Origin: Thiosulfativibrio sp964601165
Lineage (GTDB): Bacteria > Pseudomonadota > Gammaproteobacteria > Thiomicrospirales > Thiomicrospiraceae
DNA length: 11,841 nucleotides
NCBI GenBank assembly: GCA_964601165.1
Contig: CAZRMK010000061.1
Location: 1-11,841, forward strand
Direction of reading: 5' to 3'
Each line of letters opens with the position of its first letter. Positions within the stretch are counted from its first letter, which is position 1. Shown piece after piece: positions 1 to 6,698 of the stretch. The notes under the pieces were generated by a model. That model did no database searches. It was not told the origin of the DNA and saw only the letters and a list, made by a program, of their open reading frames with translations. The position numbers and the translations under genes are program-made.

Positions 1-126
1 AGCTATTAATTCGTATAGCAAATTTTAATTCTTCGGGAATATCAATAAGCATTCCTCTCGAATAAAAATGGCTCTACAAATCAATATGTTACGCCATATG
101 TGCACAACCACTTGCAGGATTTAGGT
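1..126. repeat. Long family A hairpin element, left end outside the window
   Basis: This non-coding stretch aligns almost end to end with 6572-6698. Both begin AGCTATTA, continue with GTATAGCAA, and finish with a TGCACAA(C/T)CACTTGCAGG block running into ATTTAGGT. The interior folds on itself: the segment around 10-36 (CGTATAGCAAATTTT) is complementary with gaps to about 61-83 (AAAAATGGCTCTAC), and TTCGGGAAT (32-40) pairs imperfectly with ATTCCTCTCGAA (51-62). The fold centre near 46 predicts that about 35 bp of left arm lie before base 1, which matches the left arm length in the complete copy at 6535. The last 18 bases are the right half of the family A palindrome. Homology with the second copy is seen directly; function is unknown. 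Confidence 0.8.
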
Positions 127-131
127 ATAAT
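126..131 (+). promoter_or_regulatory. Possible -10 box for aroC
   Basis: A perfect TATAAT lies 29 bases before the aroC start codon. Its first T is also the last base of the family A arm, so the promoter would be read out of the repeat edge. No convincing -35 hexamer is seen 16-18 bases upstream (the 103-108 area reads CACAAC), so this is tentative. Confidence 0.35.
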
Positions 132-160
132 TTAGGTTTTATTAAATTGAGAAACTATTC

Positions 161-1249
161 ATGTCAGGAAACACCTTAGGACAAAACTTTAGAGTCACCA
201 CTTTTGGAGAAAGTCATGGTATTGCCTTGGGTGCGATTGTGGATGGTTGTCCACCGGGGTTAGAATTATGCGAGGCGGATATTCAATTAGAGCTTGATCG
301 CCGCAAACCTGGTACTTCTAAGCATGCCACGGCACGCCGTGAAGCTGATGAAGTGCAGATTTTATCAGGTGTGTTTGAAGGCAAAACTACTGGTACACCA
401 ATTGGTTTGTTAATTCATAATAAAGACCAACGTTCAAAAGACTATTCCAAGGTAGCAGAAACCTTTCGACCTTCTCATGCAGATTATACCTATACCCAAA
501 AATATGGTTTGCGTGATTACCGTGGAGGAGGGCGTGCCTCGGCTAGAGAAACTGCCATGAGAGTAGCAGCAGGGGCAATTGCTAAAAAATATTTGCGAGA
601 ACGTTTAGGGGTGGAAGTGAAAGGTTACCTTTCTCAATTAGGGCCGATTAAAATTGAAAATGTCACTTGGCCTTTTGATAATTCAAATGAATATTTTTGT
701 CCTGATGCAGAAAAAACTCTCGAAATTTGCACCTATATGGATACTTTGTTAAAACAGAAAGATTCTGTTGGGGCTAAAATTACAGTGATAGCAAGAAATG
801 TTCCTGTTGGCTTAGGCGAACCTATTTTTGATAGATTAGATGCAGATTTAGCTCATGCTTTAATGAGTATTAATGCAGTTAAAGGAGTTGAGATAGGGGA
901 TGGTTTTGCGGTTGCAGGGCAAAGAGGGACGGAACATCGTGATGAGATGCGTCCTGAAGGTTTCTTGTCAAATCATTCAGGAGGTATTTTGGGAGGAATT
1001 TCAACAGGTCAAGATATTGTAGCTCATATTGCACTAAAACCGACCTCAAGCATTATGACACCTGGTAAAAGTATTAATATTGATGGTGAACCAGTAGAAA
1101 TGATAACTAAAGGTCGTCACGATCCTTGCGTAGGTATTCGGGCAACTCCGATTGCAGAAGCTCAAATGGCGATTGTTTTATTGGACCATTTTATGCGTAA
1201 TCGTGCTCAGAATGGCGATGTTGTGTTACCAATTATGAAATTAACATAG
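161..1249 (+). CDS. aroC: Chorismate synthase
   Basis: Converts 5-enolpyruvylshikimate 3-phosphate to chorismate, the last step of the shikimate pathway, using reduced FMN in the cytoplasm. At 362 residues it is the usual length of the bacterial enzyme. The N-terminus carries the family signature GNTLGQNFRVTTFGESHG (residues 3-20, with His19), followed by DRRKPGTS (46-53). PSHADYTY with the second conserved His at 106, and RGGGRASARET (121-131), form the FMN and substrate site. NHSGGILGGISTG follows near residue 272. The ATG is chosen because the conserved N-terminus starts there; GAGAAA lies about 8 bases upstream as a weak ribosome site. It is monocistronic, preceded by a long repeat element and converging on ppa, with only a family A palindrome between the two stop codons. 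Confidence 0.98.
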   Translation: MSGNTLGQNFRVTTFGESHGIALGAIVDGCPPGLELCEADIQLELDRRKPGTSKHATARREADEVQILSGVFEGKTTGTPIGLLIHNKDQRSKDYSKVAETFRPSHADYTYTQKYGLRDYRGGGRASARETAMRVAAGAIAKKYLRERLGVEVKGYLSQLGPIKIENVTWPFDNSNEYFCPDAEKTLEICTYMDTLLKQKDSVGAKITVIARNVPVGLGEPIFDRLDADLAHALMSINAVKGVEIGDGFAVAGQRGTEHRDEMRPEGFLSNHSGGILGGISTGQDIVAHIALKPTSSIMTPGKSINIDGEPVEMITKGRHDPCVGIRATPIAEAQMAIVLLDHFMRNRAQNGDVVLPIMKLT

Positions 1250-1266
1250 CATTTCTTAATTTCCTG

Positions 1267-1298
1267 CCTAAATCCTGCAAGAACTTGTAGGATTTAGG
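1267..1298. repeat. Family A palindrome (aroC/ppa gap)
   Basis: Arms CCTAAATCCTGCAAG and CTTGTAGGATTTAGG around a central AA, with one C-to-T change in the right arm. It sits 17 bases after the aroC stop and 15 bases before the ppa stop, filling the 64-bp gap between two convergent genes. The stem could act as a bidirectional transcription barrier, but neither side has a U-tract, so a classical intrinsic terminator is not supported. Confidence 0.9.
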
Positions 1299-1313
1299 TA
1301 TAAAGTTATTGGG

Positions 1314-1841
1314 TCATTGCTGGTTAAATTGCTTTACCCCGTTTAAAATTTCTTGGCGAGCATCTTCAACATCACCCCAGCCTTCAATCTTAACCCATTT
1401 GCCTGGTTCAATATCTTTGTAGTGGCTGAAAAAGAGTTCAATCTGTTCTTTTAACAAAGGAATATCTTCTACCTTTTTAATGTCTTTATAAATTGGAGTA
1501 AGTTTATCTACTGGCACTGCAATGACTTTTGCATCTTCTCCGCCATCATCAGTCATTTTAAAAATACCAATCGGTCGACAACGAATTACAGAGCCAATAA
1601 TCAGCGGGTGTGGAGTAACGACTAGGACATCTACGGGATCGCCATCATCCGATAGCGTGTCGTTAATATAGCCATAGTTAGCAGGGTAGGACATGGTAGC
1701 ACCTTGCAAGCGATCAACCCATACTAGGTCGGTTTCTTTATCAACTTCGTATTTAACGGGGGGAGCGAATGCAGGGATTTCAATAATGACATTGACGTCG
1801 TTAGGTACATTTTTTCCAGCAGGAACAGCAGAGTAACCCAT
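1314..1841 (-). CDS. ppa: Inorganic pyrophosphatase (family I)
   Basis: Hydrolyses pyrophosphate to two phosphates in the cytoplasm, pulling biosynthetic reactions forward. It is a Mg2+-dependent, normally hexameric enzyme. At 175 residues it matches the bacterial family I enzyme (E. coli 176). The metal-binding signature DDGDPVDVLV spans residues 65-74, giving Asp66, Asp68 and Asp71. The substrate-contact motif around NYGYIN (55-60), the lysine in PVKYEVDK (28-35) and YKDIEPGKWVK (141-151) are also present. The start is supported by AAGGAAA (complement of 1848-1854) at good spacing. It is downstream of fbp on the same strand, but a terminator-like hairpin at 1908-1933 and a family A palindrome 26 bases upstream of the ATG suggest separate transcription. 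Confidence 0.98.
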   Translation of the reverse strand: MGYSAVPAGKNVPNDVNVIIEIPAFAPPVKYEVDKETDLVWVDRLQGATMSYPANYGYINDTLSDDGDPVDVLVVTPHPLIIGSVIRCRPIGIFKMTDDGGEDAKVIAVPVDKLTPIYKDIKKVEDIPLLKEQIELFFSHYKDIEPGKWVKIEGWGDVEDARQEILNGVKQFNQQ

Positions 1842-1867
1842 AGTTTATTTCCTTATAAATATTAAAA

Positions 1868-1900
1868 CCTAAATCCTGCAAGTGCTTGCAGGGTTTTAGG
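1868..1900. repeat. Family A palindrome upstream of ppa
   Basis: Left arm CCTAAATCCTGCAAG is perfect. The right arm CTTGCAGGGTTTTAGG carries one substitution and one extra T, giving 33 bp. It ends 26 bases before the ppa start codon, so it lies in the ppa promoter or 5' untranslated region. On the ppa strand an AT-rich TAATAT (complement of 1859-1864) follows the repeat edge closely. Confidence 0.88.
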
Positions 1901-1907
1901 TAAAAGC

Positions 1908-1933
1908 AAAATGCCCACTATTGCGGGCATTTT
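1908..1933 (-). terminator. Intrinsic terminator-like hairpin after fbp
   Basis: AAAATGCCC (1908-1916) pairs perfectly with GGGCATTTT (1925-1933) across an 8-base loop. On the minus strand the stem ends in TTTT and is followed by GCTTTT, giving a broken U-tract. It lies about 72 bases beyond the fbp stop codon and is oriented to end fbp transcription before ppa. The stem is symmetric, but the plus strand has no gene to terminate here. Confidence 0.65.
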
Positions 1934-1966
1934 GTGGAAGGATTATTAAAAAAGCCATTTTTGTAA

Positions 1967-1997
1967 CCTAAGTTCTGCAAGTACTGCAGGATTTAGG
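1967..1997. repeat. Family A palindrome after fbp
   Basis: A diverged 31-bp copy reading CCTAAGTTCTGCAAG on the left and ACTGCAGGATTTAGG on the right. The centre is shortened relative to other copies, which creates a CTGCAG. It ends 7 bases from the fbp stop codon, in the 3' untranslated region of fbp ahead of the terminator-like hairpin. Confidence 0.85.
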
Positions 1998-2004
1998 TGT
2001 AAGC

Positions 2005-2976
2005 TTATTTGGTGTGGTAAGCCACTACTTTAGCCACTTCATTTTTAGATCCTAATATAACTGGTACACGGTCATGGATGCCTTTAGGAGTAACGTCCAT
2101 AATATCCATGCGAGCTGTGGATGAAGCACCGCCAGCTTGTTCAACAATCATCGACATTGGGTTTCCTTCGTACATTAGACGTAGCTTGCCTGCTTTTGAT
2201 GGGTCACGAGAGTCGTAAGGGTACATGAAAATACCACCGCGGATAAGGATACGATGTACTTCTGCTACCATTGAGGCAACCCAGCGCATGTTGTAACGTT
2301 TTCCTAAAGGGCCATCTTCCCCTAGTAGGCAGTCATCAATGTATTGCTTCATTTCTGGATCCCAGAAACGTTGGTTTGACATGTTGATGGCAAACTCTGC
2401 GGTGTCTTCAGGTATTTTAAGGTTAGCTTGGGTAAGTACAAATTCACCTATGTTGGTATCTAAGGTGAATAGGTTTACGCCGTTACCAGTTGTAATTACC
2501 AATAGGGAGGAAGGGCCATAAAGAACATAACCTGCTGCTACTTGTTTACGCCCTTCTTGTAAAAAGACCTCTTGGTTGTCAGCAGTTTGATCGTCCTGTG
2601 CTTCTAAGACAGAGAAAATAGTTCCAACCGATAAGTTTACATCAATGTTAGAAGAGCCATCTAGCGGGTCAAAGGTAACAAGATATTTACCTCCTGCATT
2701 GGCAGCAATTGTAAAGTCTTCTTCTTCAGAGCCTACGCCACGTACATATGGGTTGGTTACGAGAACTTCTTTAAGTAAATCGTTAGAAATAACGTCTAAC
2801 ATTTTTTGAGTTTCGCCTTGAATGTTTTCGTCTTCAGTTGCTCCTAAAATTCCTGCGAGTTCACCTTGAGACAGTTTGTACGCAATGTCTTTACAGGCGA
2901 TCATAATGTCACGGATAACAATTTCTAACTCAGCATTTACTTTATCTTTAGATAGTATTTGGTCTAGTCTAGCCAT
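2005..2976 (-). CDS. fbp: Fructose-1,6-bisphosphatase class I
   Basis: Hydrolyses fructose 1,6-bisphosphate to fructose 6-phosphate plus phosphate in the cytoplasm. It serves gluconeogenesis and, in autotrophs, the Calvin cycle; the window does not show which applies. The 323-residue length is normal for the class. The metal and phosphate site DPLDGSSNIDVN spans residues 103-114, with the acidic cluster SEEE at 83-86. The sugar-binding region RGGIFMYPYD is at 246-255, and the C-terminal EQAGG at 279-283 holds a conserved metal-ligand Glu. AAGGGAG ahead of the ATG (complement of 2983-2989) supports the start. A perfect family A palindrome lies 22 bases upstream, and another lies 7 bases past the stop, so the gene is bracketed by repeats. 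Confidence 0.98.
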   Translation of the reverse strand: MARLDQILSKDKVNAELEIVIRDIMIACKDIAYKLSQGELAGILGATEDENIQGETQKMLDVISNDLLKEVLVTNPYVRGVGSEEEDFTIAANAGGKYLVTFDPLDGSSNIDVNLSVGTIFSVLEAQDDQTADNQEVFLQEGRKQVAAGYVLYGPSSLLVITTGNGVNLFTLDTNIGEFVLTQANLKIPEDTAEFAINMSNQRFWDPEMKQYIDDCLLGEDGPLGKRYNMRWVASMVAEVHRILIRGGIFMYPYDSRDPSKAGKLRLMYEGNPMSMIVEQAGGASSTARMDIMDVTPKGIHDRVPVILGSKNEVAKVVAYHTK

Positions 2977-2998
2977 TTTTAGCTCCCTTAATTATTTT

Positions 2999-3032
2999 AT
3001 CTAAATCCTGCAAGCGCTTGCAGGATTTAGAT
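2999..3032. repeat. Perfect 34-bp family A palindrome upstream of fbp
   Basis: Each 17-base half (ATCTAAATCCTGCAAGC and its complement) matches exactly. Other copies begin ACCTAAAT and end ATTTAGGT; here the second base is T and the matching base on the right is A. That is a paired change that keeps the symmetry. It lies 22 bases before the fbp start codon. On the fbp strand, TAAAAT (complement of 2994-2999) directly follows the repeat. Confidence 0.93.
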
Positions 3033-3090
3033 GCTAATAAACGCCAGTTAGCTTAACCGAAATTTGCTTTAAAAGCAAAGAAGATGCTCT

Positions 3091-3253
3091 GCCCGAATTC
3101 CCACTTAGAAATTGGCATATAGCATTACCCCTTGTCCGCTATGGATTAACAAAAAATGCCCGCTTAACCTATGGGTTAAGCTAAGATTTTTTGCAAACCC
3201 CTAGCGAACAAGGGATAATACTCTATATCCGATTTCTAAGTGGGGATTCGGGC
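3091..3253. repeat. Hairpin element C, 163-bp inverted repeat
   Basis: The terminal 25 bases (3091-3115, starting GCCCGAAT) match the complement of 3229-3253 at 23 positions. The arms remain complementary at roughly 80 % of positions all the way to a perfect centre, GCTTAACC (3162-3169), loop TATG, GGTTAAGC (3174-3181). The trinucleotide TCT flanks both ends (3088-3090 and 3254-3256), which could be a short target duplication or chance. No reading frame is evident. It resembles a miniature inverted-repeat element, or DNA for a long RNA hairpin. Its termini do not match families A or B. Confidence 0.85.
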
Positions 3254-3261
3254 TCTATAAT
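3233..3261 (+). promoter_or_regulatory. Possible thiI promoter at the edge of element C
   Basis: TATAAT at 3256-3261 is preceded by a 17-base spacer and a poor -35 hexamer TTTCTA (3233-3238), which lies inside the right arm of element C. If used, it would place the 3277 family A palindrome in a thiI 5' leader of about 80 bases. A second AT hexamer, TATTAT (3309-3314), follows that palindrome and is an alternative. Confidence 0.35.
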
Positions 3262-3276
3262 GTACTCGTATTATTA

Positions 3277-3308
3277 CCTAAATCCTGCAAGCACTTGCAG
3301 GATTTAGG
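3277..3308. repeat. Family A palindrome upstream of thiI
   Basis: Both 15-base arms are perfect (CCTAAATCCTGCAAG, then CTTGCAGGATTTAGG) around a central CA. The symmetry extends one base outward on each side (A and T). It lies 41 bases before the thiI start codon and 23 bases after the end of element C. Confidence 0.93.
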
Positions 3309-3349
3309 TATTATCTTAAATTTTAGAATTCATAAAGCAGAAAAAATCA

Positions 3350-4795
3350 ATGAAATTTATATTAAAACTCTTTCCTGAAATCATGGTGAAAGGTCATGCT
3401 GTTAAGAAAAAAATGGTAAGCCAGTTAAATGATAACTTAATACGTCTAGTTAAAAAGGTGGATGAGTCGGTTGAAACTAAGCGGTTTTGGGACAAGATTG
3501 AGGTTACATCGCCTGATTATTGTGCAGATTCAGTTAGAAATATTTTGTTATGTACGCCAGGTATAGAGCAAGTTTTAGAAGCGGTTCAGTATGAAGTAAC
3601 TGGTCTAGATGAGATTGCTAAAAAAGTGGCATTACATATGTTAGATAGTATTGCAGATAAAACCTTTGTGGTTCGTTGTAAGCGAACTGGTCAGCATGAT
3701 TTTACTTCTTTTGATATTGAAAGGCATGTAGGTTCTTATCTGTATGAAAATGGTAAGCCAGCAGGGGTTAGTTTAAAGAATCCTCAGGTTTTAGTTAAGT
3801 TTGAGTTGGATCAGAGTTTATTAAATATTATTTTAAATAAATATGTTGGGTTGGGAGGGTTTCCATTAGGAACTCAGGGAGAGTTATTGTCTTTAATGTC
3901 GGGAGGGTTTGATTCAACTGTTGCTAGTTATTTAACCATGAAGCGAGGTTTAAAAACCCACTTTATCTTTTTTAATCTTGGTGGAGCCGCCCATGAAATT
4001 GGGGTAAAGCAGGTGGCTTTATACCTGTGGAGACGTTATGGAGCATCTCATCGCGTACAATTTATTGGCGTGCCCTTTGAGAAAGTGGTGACAGAAATTT
4101 TTGCATCGACTCATGAAAGCTATATGGGTGTGGTTTTAAAGCGTTTAATGCTAATGGCGGCTGAAAAAATAGCTGATCAAATGGGGATAGATGCACTGGT
4201 AACTGGCGAAAGTGTGGCTCAGGTTTCTAGTCAAACCTTGCGAAACTTAGCTTTAATTGACCAAGTATCTAGTAAATTAATTTTACGACCTTTAAGTGTA
4301 ATGGATAAGCCCCAAATAATGAAAATGGCGGATGAAATAGGCACACGACATTTTGCAGAAAGTATGCCCGAATATTGTGGAGTTATTTCTAAAAACCCAA
4401 CTACTCATGGTTCTTTTAAGCGTATAGCAAAAGAAGCTGTTAAGTTTAATCAAGAAGTGCTTGATAGAGCGGTGGCAGAGGCGATTGCGATTCCTGTTGA
4501 TACGATTATTGATGATGTTAATCAAGCGGCATCAGTTGAGGTGGTGGTTAAGCTGAGAGATGAGGTGGTGATTGATATTCGAGCAGAATCTATCGTAGAG
4601 GTTAATCCTTTGAGTTTTGCAGAAATTACGATTCCTTTTCACTTATTAAATCAAAAATTTAAAAATTTGGATCAATCGAAAGCTTATGTTCTTTATTGTG
4701 AAAAGGGCGTCATGAGTCAATTGCATGCACAATATCTAGTCGACTTAGGCTTTAGTAATGTTAAAGTTTATCGACCAGAGCTTGAGGGTAAATGA
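3350..4795 (+). CDS. thiI: tRNA 4-thiouridine synthase with rhodanese domain
   Basis: Adenylates U8 of tRNA and inserts sulfur to make 4-thiouridine, accepting sulfur from a cysteine desulfurase. In enterobacteria it also feeds sulfur into the thiamine thiazole. The 481-residue length equals the long, rhodanese-bearing form (E. coli 482). The N-terminal ferredoxin-like and THUMP part covers about residues 1-165. The PP-loop SGGFDST is at 184-190. Cys343 in EYCGVISKNPTT corresponds to the conserved catalytic-domain cysteine. The C-terminal rhodanese domain (about 395-481) keeps its active cysteine, Cys450, in LYCEKGVMSQL. Upstream AAAGCAGAAA is only a weak ribosome site, but the conserved MKFI(L)KLFPEIM start fixes the N-terminus. 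Its 3' end overlaps the mltF 3' end by 35 bp. Confidence 0.98.
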   Translation: MKFILKLFPEIMVKGHAVKKKMVSQLNDNLIRLVKKVDESVETKRFWDKIEVTSPDYCADSVRNILLCTPGIEQVLEAVQYEVTGLDEIAKKVALHMLDSIADKTFVVRCKRTGQHDFTSFDIERHVGSYLYENGKPAGVSLKNPQVLVKFELDQSLLNIILNKYVGLGGFPLGTQGELLSLMSGGFDSTVASYLTMKRGLKTHFIFFNLGGAAHEIGVKQVALYLWRRYGASHRVQFIGVPFEKVVTEIFASTHESYMGVVLKRLMLMAAEKIADQMGIDALVTGESVAQVSSQTLRNLALIDQVSSKLILRPLSVMDKPQIMKMADEIGTRHFAESMPEYCGVISKNPTTHGSFKRIAKEAVKFNQEVLDRAVAEAIAIPVDTIIDDVNQAASVEVVVKLRDEVVIDIRAESIVEVNPLSFAEITIPFHLLNQKFKNLDQSKAYVLYCEKGVMSQLHAQYLVDLGFSNVKVYRPELEGK

Positions 4796-6353
4796 AAAAT
4801 TGTGGACCACGTCCTTCTTCATATCCGCCTAAATATTCTTGAATATTATCCTTGTAGTCTAAGGTATCACCTTCAGAAGAAGGAGGCGACATTTCTGCTA
4901 AAAGCTGACGACGTTGTTGGTATAGTTCTTTTGAAGTTCTAAAAAAAAGTTGGTTTTTTTGGACGGTGGAAACATAGTTGACCGTCTCATGTCCAATCAT
5001 TCTTCTAGCAATAACTTCGACATTATAAAACCATTTGTGTGGGTTTAAGCCGGCTTCGAGTGCCTGGCGTTGCATTTGCCTAACTCTGTTAGGGCCTGCA
5101 TTATAGGCAGCTAAAGTAAAATTCAGGCTTTCTTCTGCGGTAAATTTGCTGCCAGAAAAAAAATGGTCTCTTAAAAAAGCAAGATATTTAACGCCTGCGT
5201 GAATGTTATTTTCTAGCTGATCAATGTTTTGAATATTAATATAAGGTTCATTTGCAGTGGAAGGCTTAACTTGCATAATGCCTACCGCACCACGATGGCT
5301 GGTTTTAGAATGGTCAAACAGGGATTCTTGGTAGGCTATAGCGGCAATAAGAAACCAGTCAAAATCATAAAATTCTGCATAGAGTTGAAAATAATGTTCT
5401 AAGCAAGGGTCTTTTCCTAACAGGTCGTGGGTTAAAGGCCTTTTAATCCAATAGGTATTTTCAAAGTATTTACTGTAAACAATATTTCCTAAGAGCCTAC
5501 CTTGTTTGGCGTAGGAGTGAATGAAGCTATTTAGGGAGGCTTTGAGTTTAGGAGTGTTTTTATTAATTGCCCAGCCAATTTTTCCCTCATCATGGAAAAT
5601 AATATCTTGATGAAGTCGTAAGTTAGGCAGTGCTTTTTGCCAAATTTCTGCAATATGATTATCTGCAATGGTAAGTTGATATATATTGGCATTTACCATA
5701 TCCAGTAAATCCTCAGATTCTAATAAAGGATCCGCTTGAATAATTTCTATGGGATGTAATCCCTGTTTCCCGAGAATTTGATTGAGTTTGTGTAAATGGA
5801 TAACATGATTGCTCTGTGCTACTACCACAATTTGTTTGCCAGATAAACCTTCCAGAGTTTTAATTTCTGGAGCAGTTTTGTTTGAAGCTAAAATAACGCG
5901 AATATCTTTAATATAAGGGTTAGTAAAGTCTACCATGGCTTCACGTTCAGGGAGAATAGTGATTCCAGCCGCTGCAATATCGCCTTTGCCAGCAATTAAT
6001 TTATCAATTAATTGCTGAGAAGGTACGGGAATAAAAACCAACTGAGTAAGATAGCGTTGTCTAAGAGGACCGCGATTTAAATAGTTTTCATAGGCCTGCA
6101 AAAGATCATGCTCGACACCACGAGCGCCATTTTTAGTAATAAAAAAATTAGTACGATTATAGCTAACCAGTACACGAATAATACGCCTTTCCCGCAGTTG
6201 ATTTAAGTCTCCCCAGAAAGGTTTTTGAATACGTTTGATGATAGAAAGAGGAATATCTTGCTCTTTAGCCCCTTGTGCTAAACTTGGTGAAAATAAGGCT
6301 GCAAAAAATAGAGAGAGCATGGCAATGGTCGTGAATGAGTAAATTATTTGCAT
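4761..6353 (-). CDS. mltF: Membrane-bound lytic murein transglycosylase F
   Basis: Cleaves the glycan strands of peptidoglycan with formation of 1,6-anhydro-muramic ends, in the periplasm at the outer membrane. The 530 residues compare with 518 in E. coli. Residues 1-26 form a signal peptide with a hydrophobic core (AMLSLFFAALF) and a likely cleavage after SLA; no lipobox cysteine is seen. Residues about 55-300 form a solute-binding-protein family 3 domain (GDIAAAGITILPER at 124-137). Residues about 315-465 form the SLT domain, with catalytic Glu343 in AYQESLFD, GAVGIMQVKPSTA (355-367) and AYNAG (416-420). The ribosome site is weak (AAGG lies about 14 bases upstream), but the ATG is needed for a complete signal peptide. 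It is divergent from rnr and tail-overlapped with thiI. Confidence 0.96.
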   Translation of the reverse strand: MQIIYSFTTIAMLSLFFAALFSPSLAQGAKEQDIPLSIIKRIQKPFWGDLNQLRERRIIRVLVSYNRTNFFITKNGARGVEHDLLQAYENYLNRGPLRQRYLTQLVFIPVPSQQLIDKLIAGKGDIAAAGITILPEREAMVDFTNPYIKDIRVILASNKTAPEIKTLEGLSGKQIVVVAQSNHVIHLHKLNQILGKQGLHPIEIIQADPLLESEDLLDMVNANIYQLTIADNHIAEIWQKALPNLRLHQDIIFHDEGKIGWAINKNTPKLKASLNSFIHSYAKQGRLLGNIVYSKYFENTYWIKRPLTHDLLGKDPCLEHYFQLYAEFYDFDWFLIAAIAYQESLFDHSKTSHRGAVGIMQVKPSTANEPYINIQNIDQLENNIHAGVKYLAFLRDHFFSGSKFTAEESLNFTLAAYNAGPNRVRQMQRQALEAGLNPHKWFYNVEVIARRMIGHETVNYVSTVQKNQLFFRTSKELYQQRRQLLAEMSPPSSEGDTLDYKDNIQEYLGGYEEGRGPQFFIYPQALVDKL

Positions 6354-6497
6354 TGGAGTATTTTACCTTAAGATCTGATTTAATTAATGTTTTCTTTAAA
6401 GCCCAGTATCCAGCTATCTGGTAAGGTATTTATTTGAAAAAAGCATGAAGATTGAAAGAGTATTGAAGAAATTTAATTCCTTAATTTATCAATCGGT

Positions 6498-6503
6498 TAT
6501 AAT
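6498..6503 (+). promoter_or_regulatory. Possible -10 box facing rnr
   Basis: TATAAT is read toward the long family A element. The -35 position 17 bases upstream (6475-6480) shows no good match, so support rests on the hexamer alone. If active, it would transcribe the element as the start of a roughly 600-base rnr leader or as a separate small RNA. Confidence 0.25.
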
Positions 6504-6534
6504 TCGTGCGGATTTATAAAAATTCTTGGGTAAA

Positions 6535-6698
6535 ACCTAAATTCTGTAAGTGCCTGCACATATCTAGCCTAAGCTATTAGTCTGTATAGCAATTTAAAAT
6601 TCTCACCTATCACAACAAGGATAGGTTAAAGTTTTAAAATTAACTATACGAATCAATGTCTTAACCCGTATATGCACAATCACTTGCAGGATTTAGGT
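6535..6698. repeat. Complete long family A hairpin element
   Basis: The outer arms are a split family A palindrome: ACCTAAATTCTGTAAGTG at 6535-6552 and CACTTGCAGGATTTAGGT at 6681-6698. Between them lies an imperfect inverted repeat. GTATAGCAATTTAAAATT (about 6584-6601) is complementary with gaps to AGTTTTAAAATTAACTATAC (6630-6649). At the centre ACCTATC (6605-6611) pairs perfectly with GATAGGT (6620-6626). The last 127 bp align with the partial copy at 1-126. The central hairpins of the two copies differ in sequence, yet both can pair, which points to selection on, or formation through, a folded structure. Total length is 164 bp; no reading frame is evident. Confidence 0.87.

Larger units (their letters stand above)
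2977..3349. other. fbp-thiI divergent intergenic region
   Basis: This 373-bp gap holds no credible gene. In order it contains the fbp ribosome site, a family A palindrome (2999-3032), a short AT-rich dyad TTTGCTTTAAAAGCAAA (3063-3079), the 163-bp hairpin element C (3091-3253), a TATAAT close to its right end, a second family A palindrome (3277-3308), and the thiI leader. Two family A copies therefore flank element C. Promoters for both fbp and thiI must lie here or inside the repeats. Confidence 0.8.

Noticed and set aside
1267..1298. Palindrome as a classical Rho-independent terminator
   Set aside because: The stem is good, but there is no U-tract on either strand after it, so only a hairpin barrier can be argued.
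2339..2521. Small plus-strand reading frame within fbp
   Set aside because: It lies wholly opposite a conserved enzyme gene, has no ribosome site, and shows no recognisable protein features. The same applies to the frames opposite or out of phase at 4292-4525, 8240-8428, 9042-9257, 9446-9667, 9788-10057 and 10754-11188.
3063..3079. TTTGCTTTAAAAGCAAA as a terminator
   Set aside because: The stem is AT-rich with no loop or U-run, and no gene ends nearby; both neighbouring genes point away from it.
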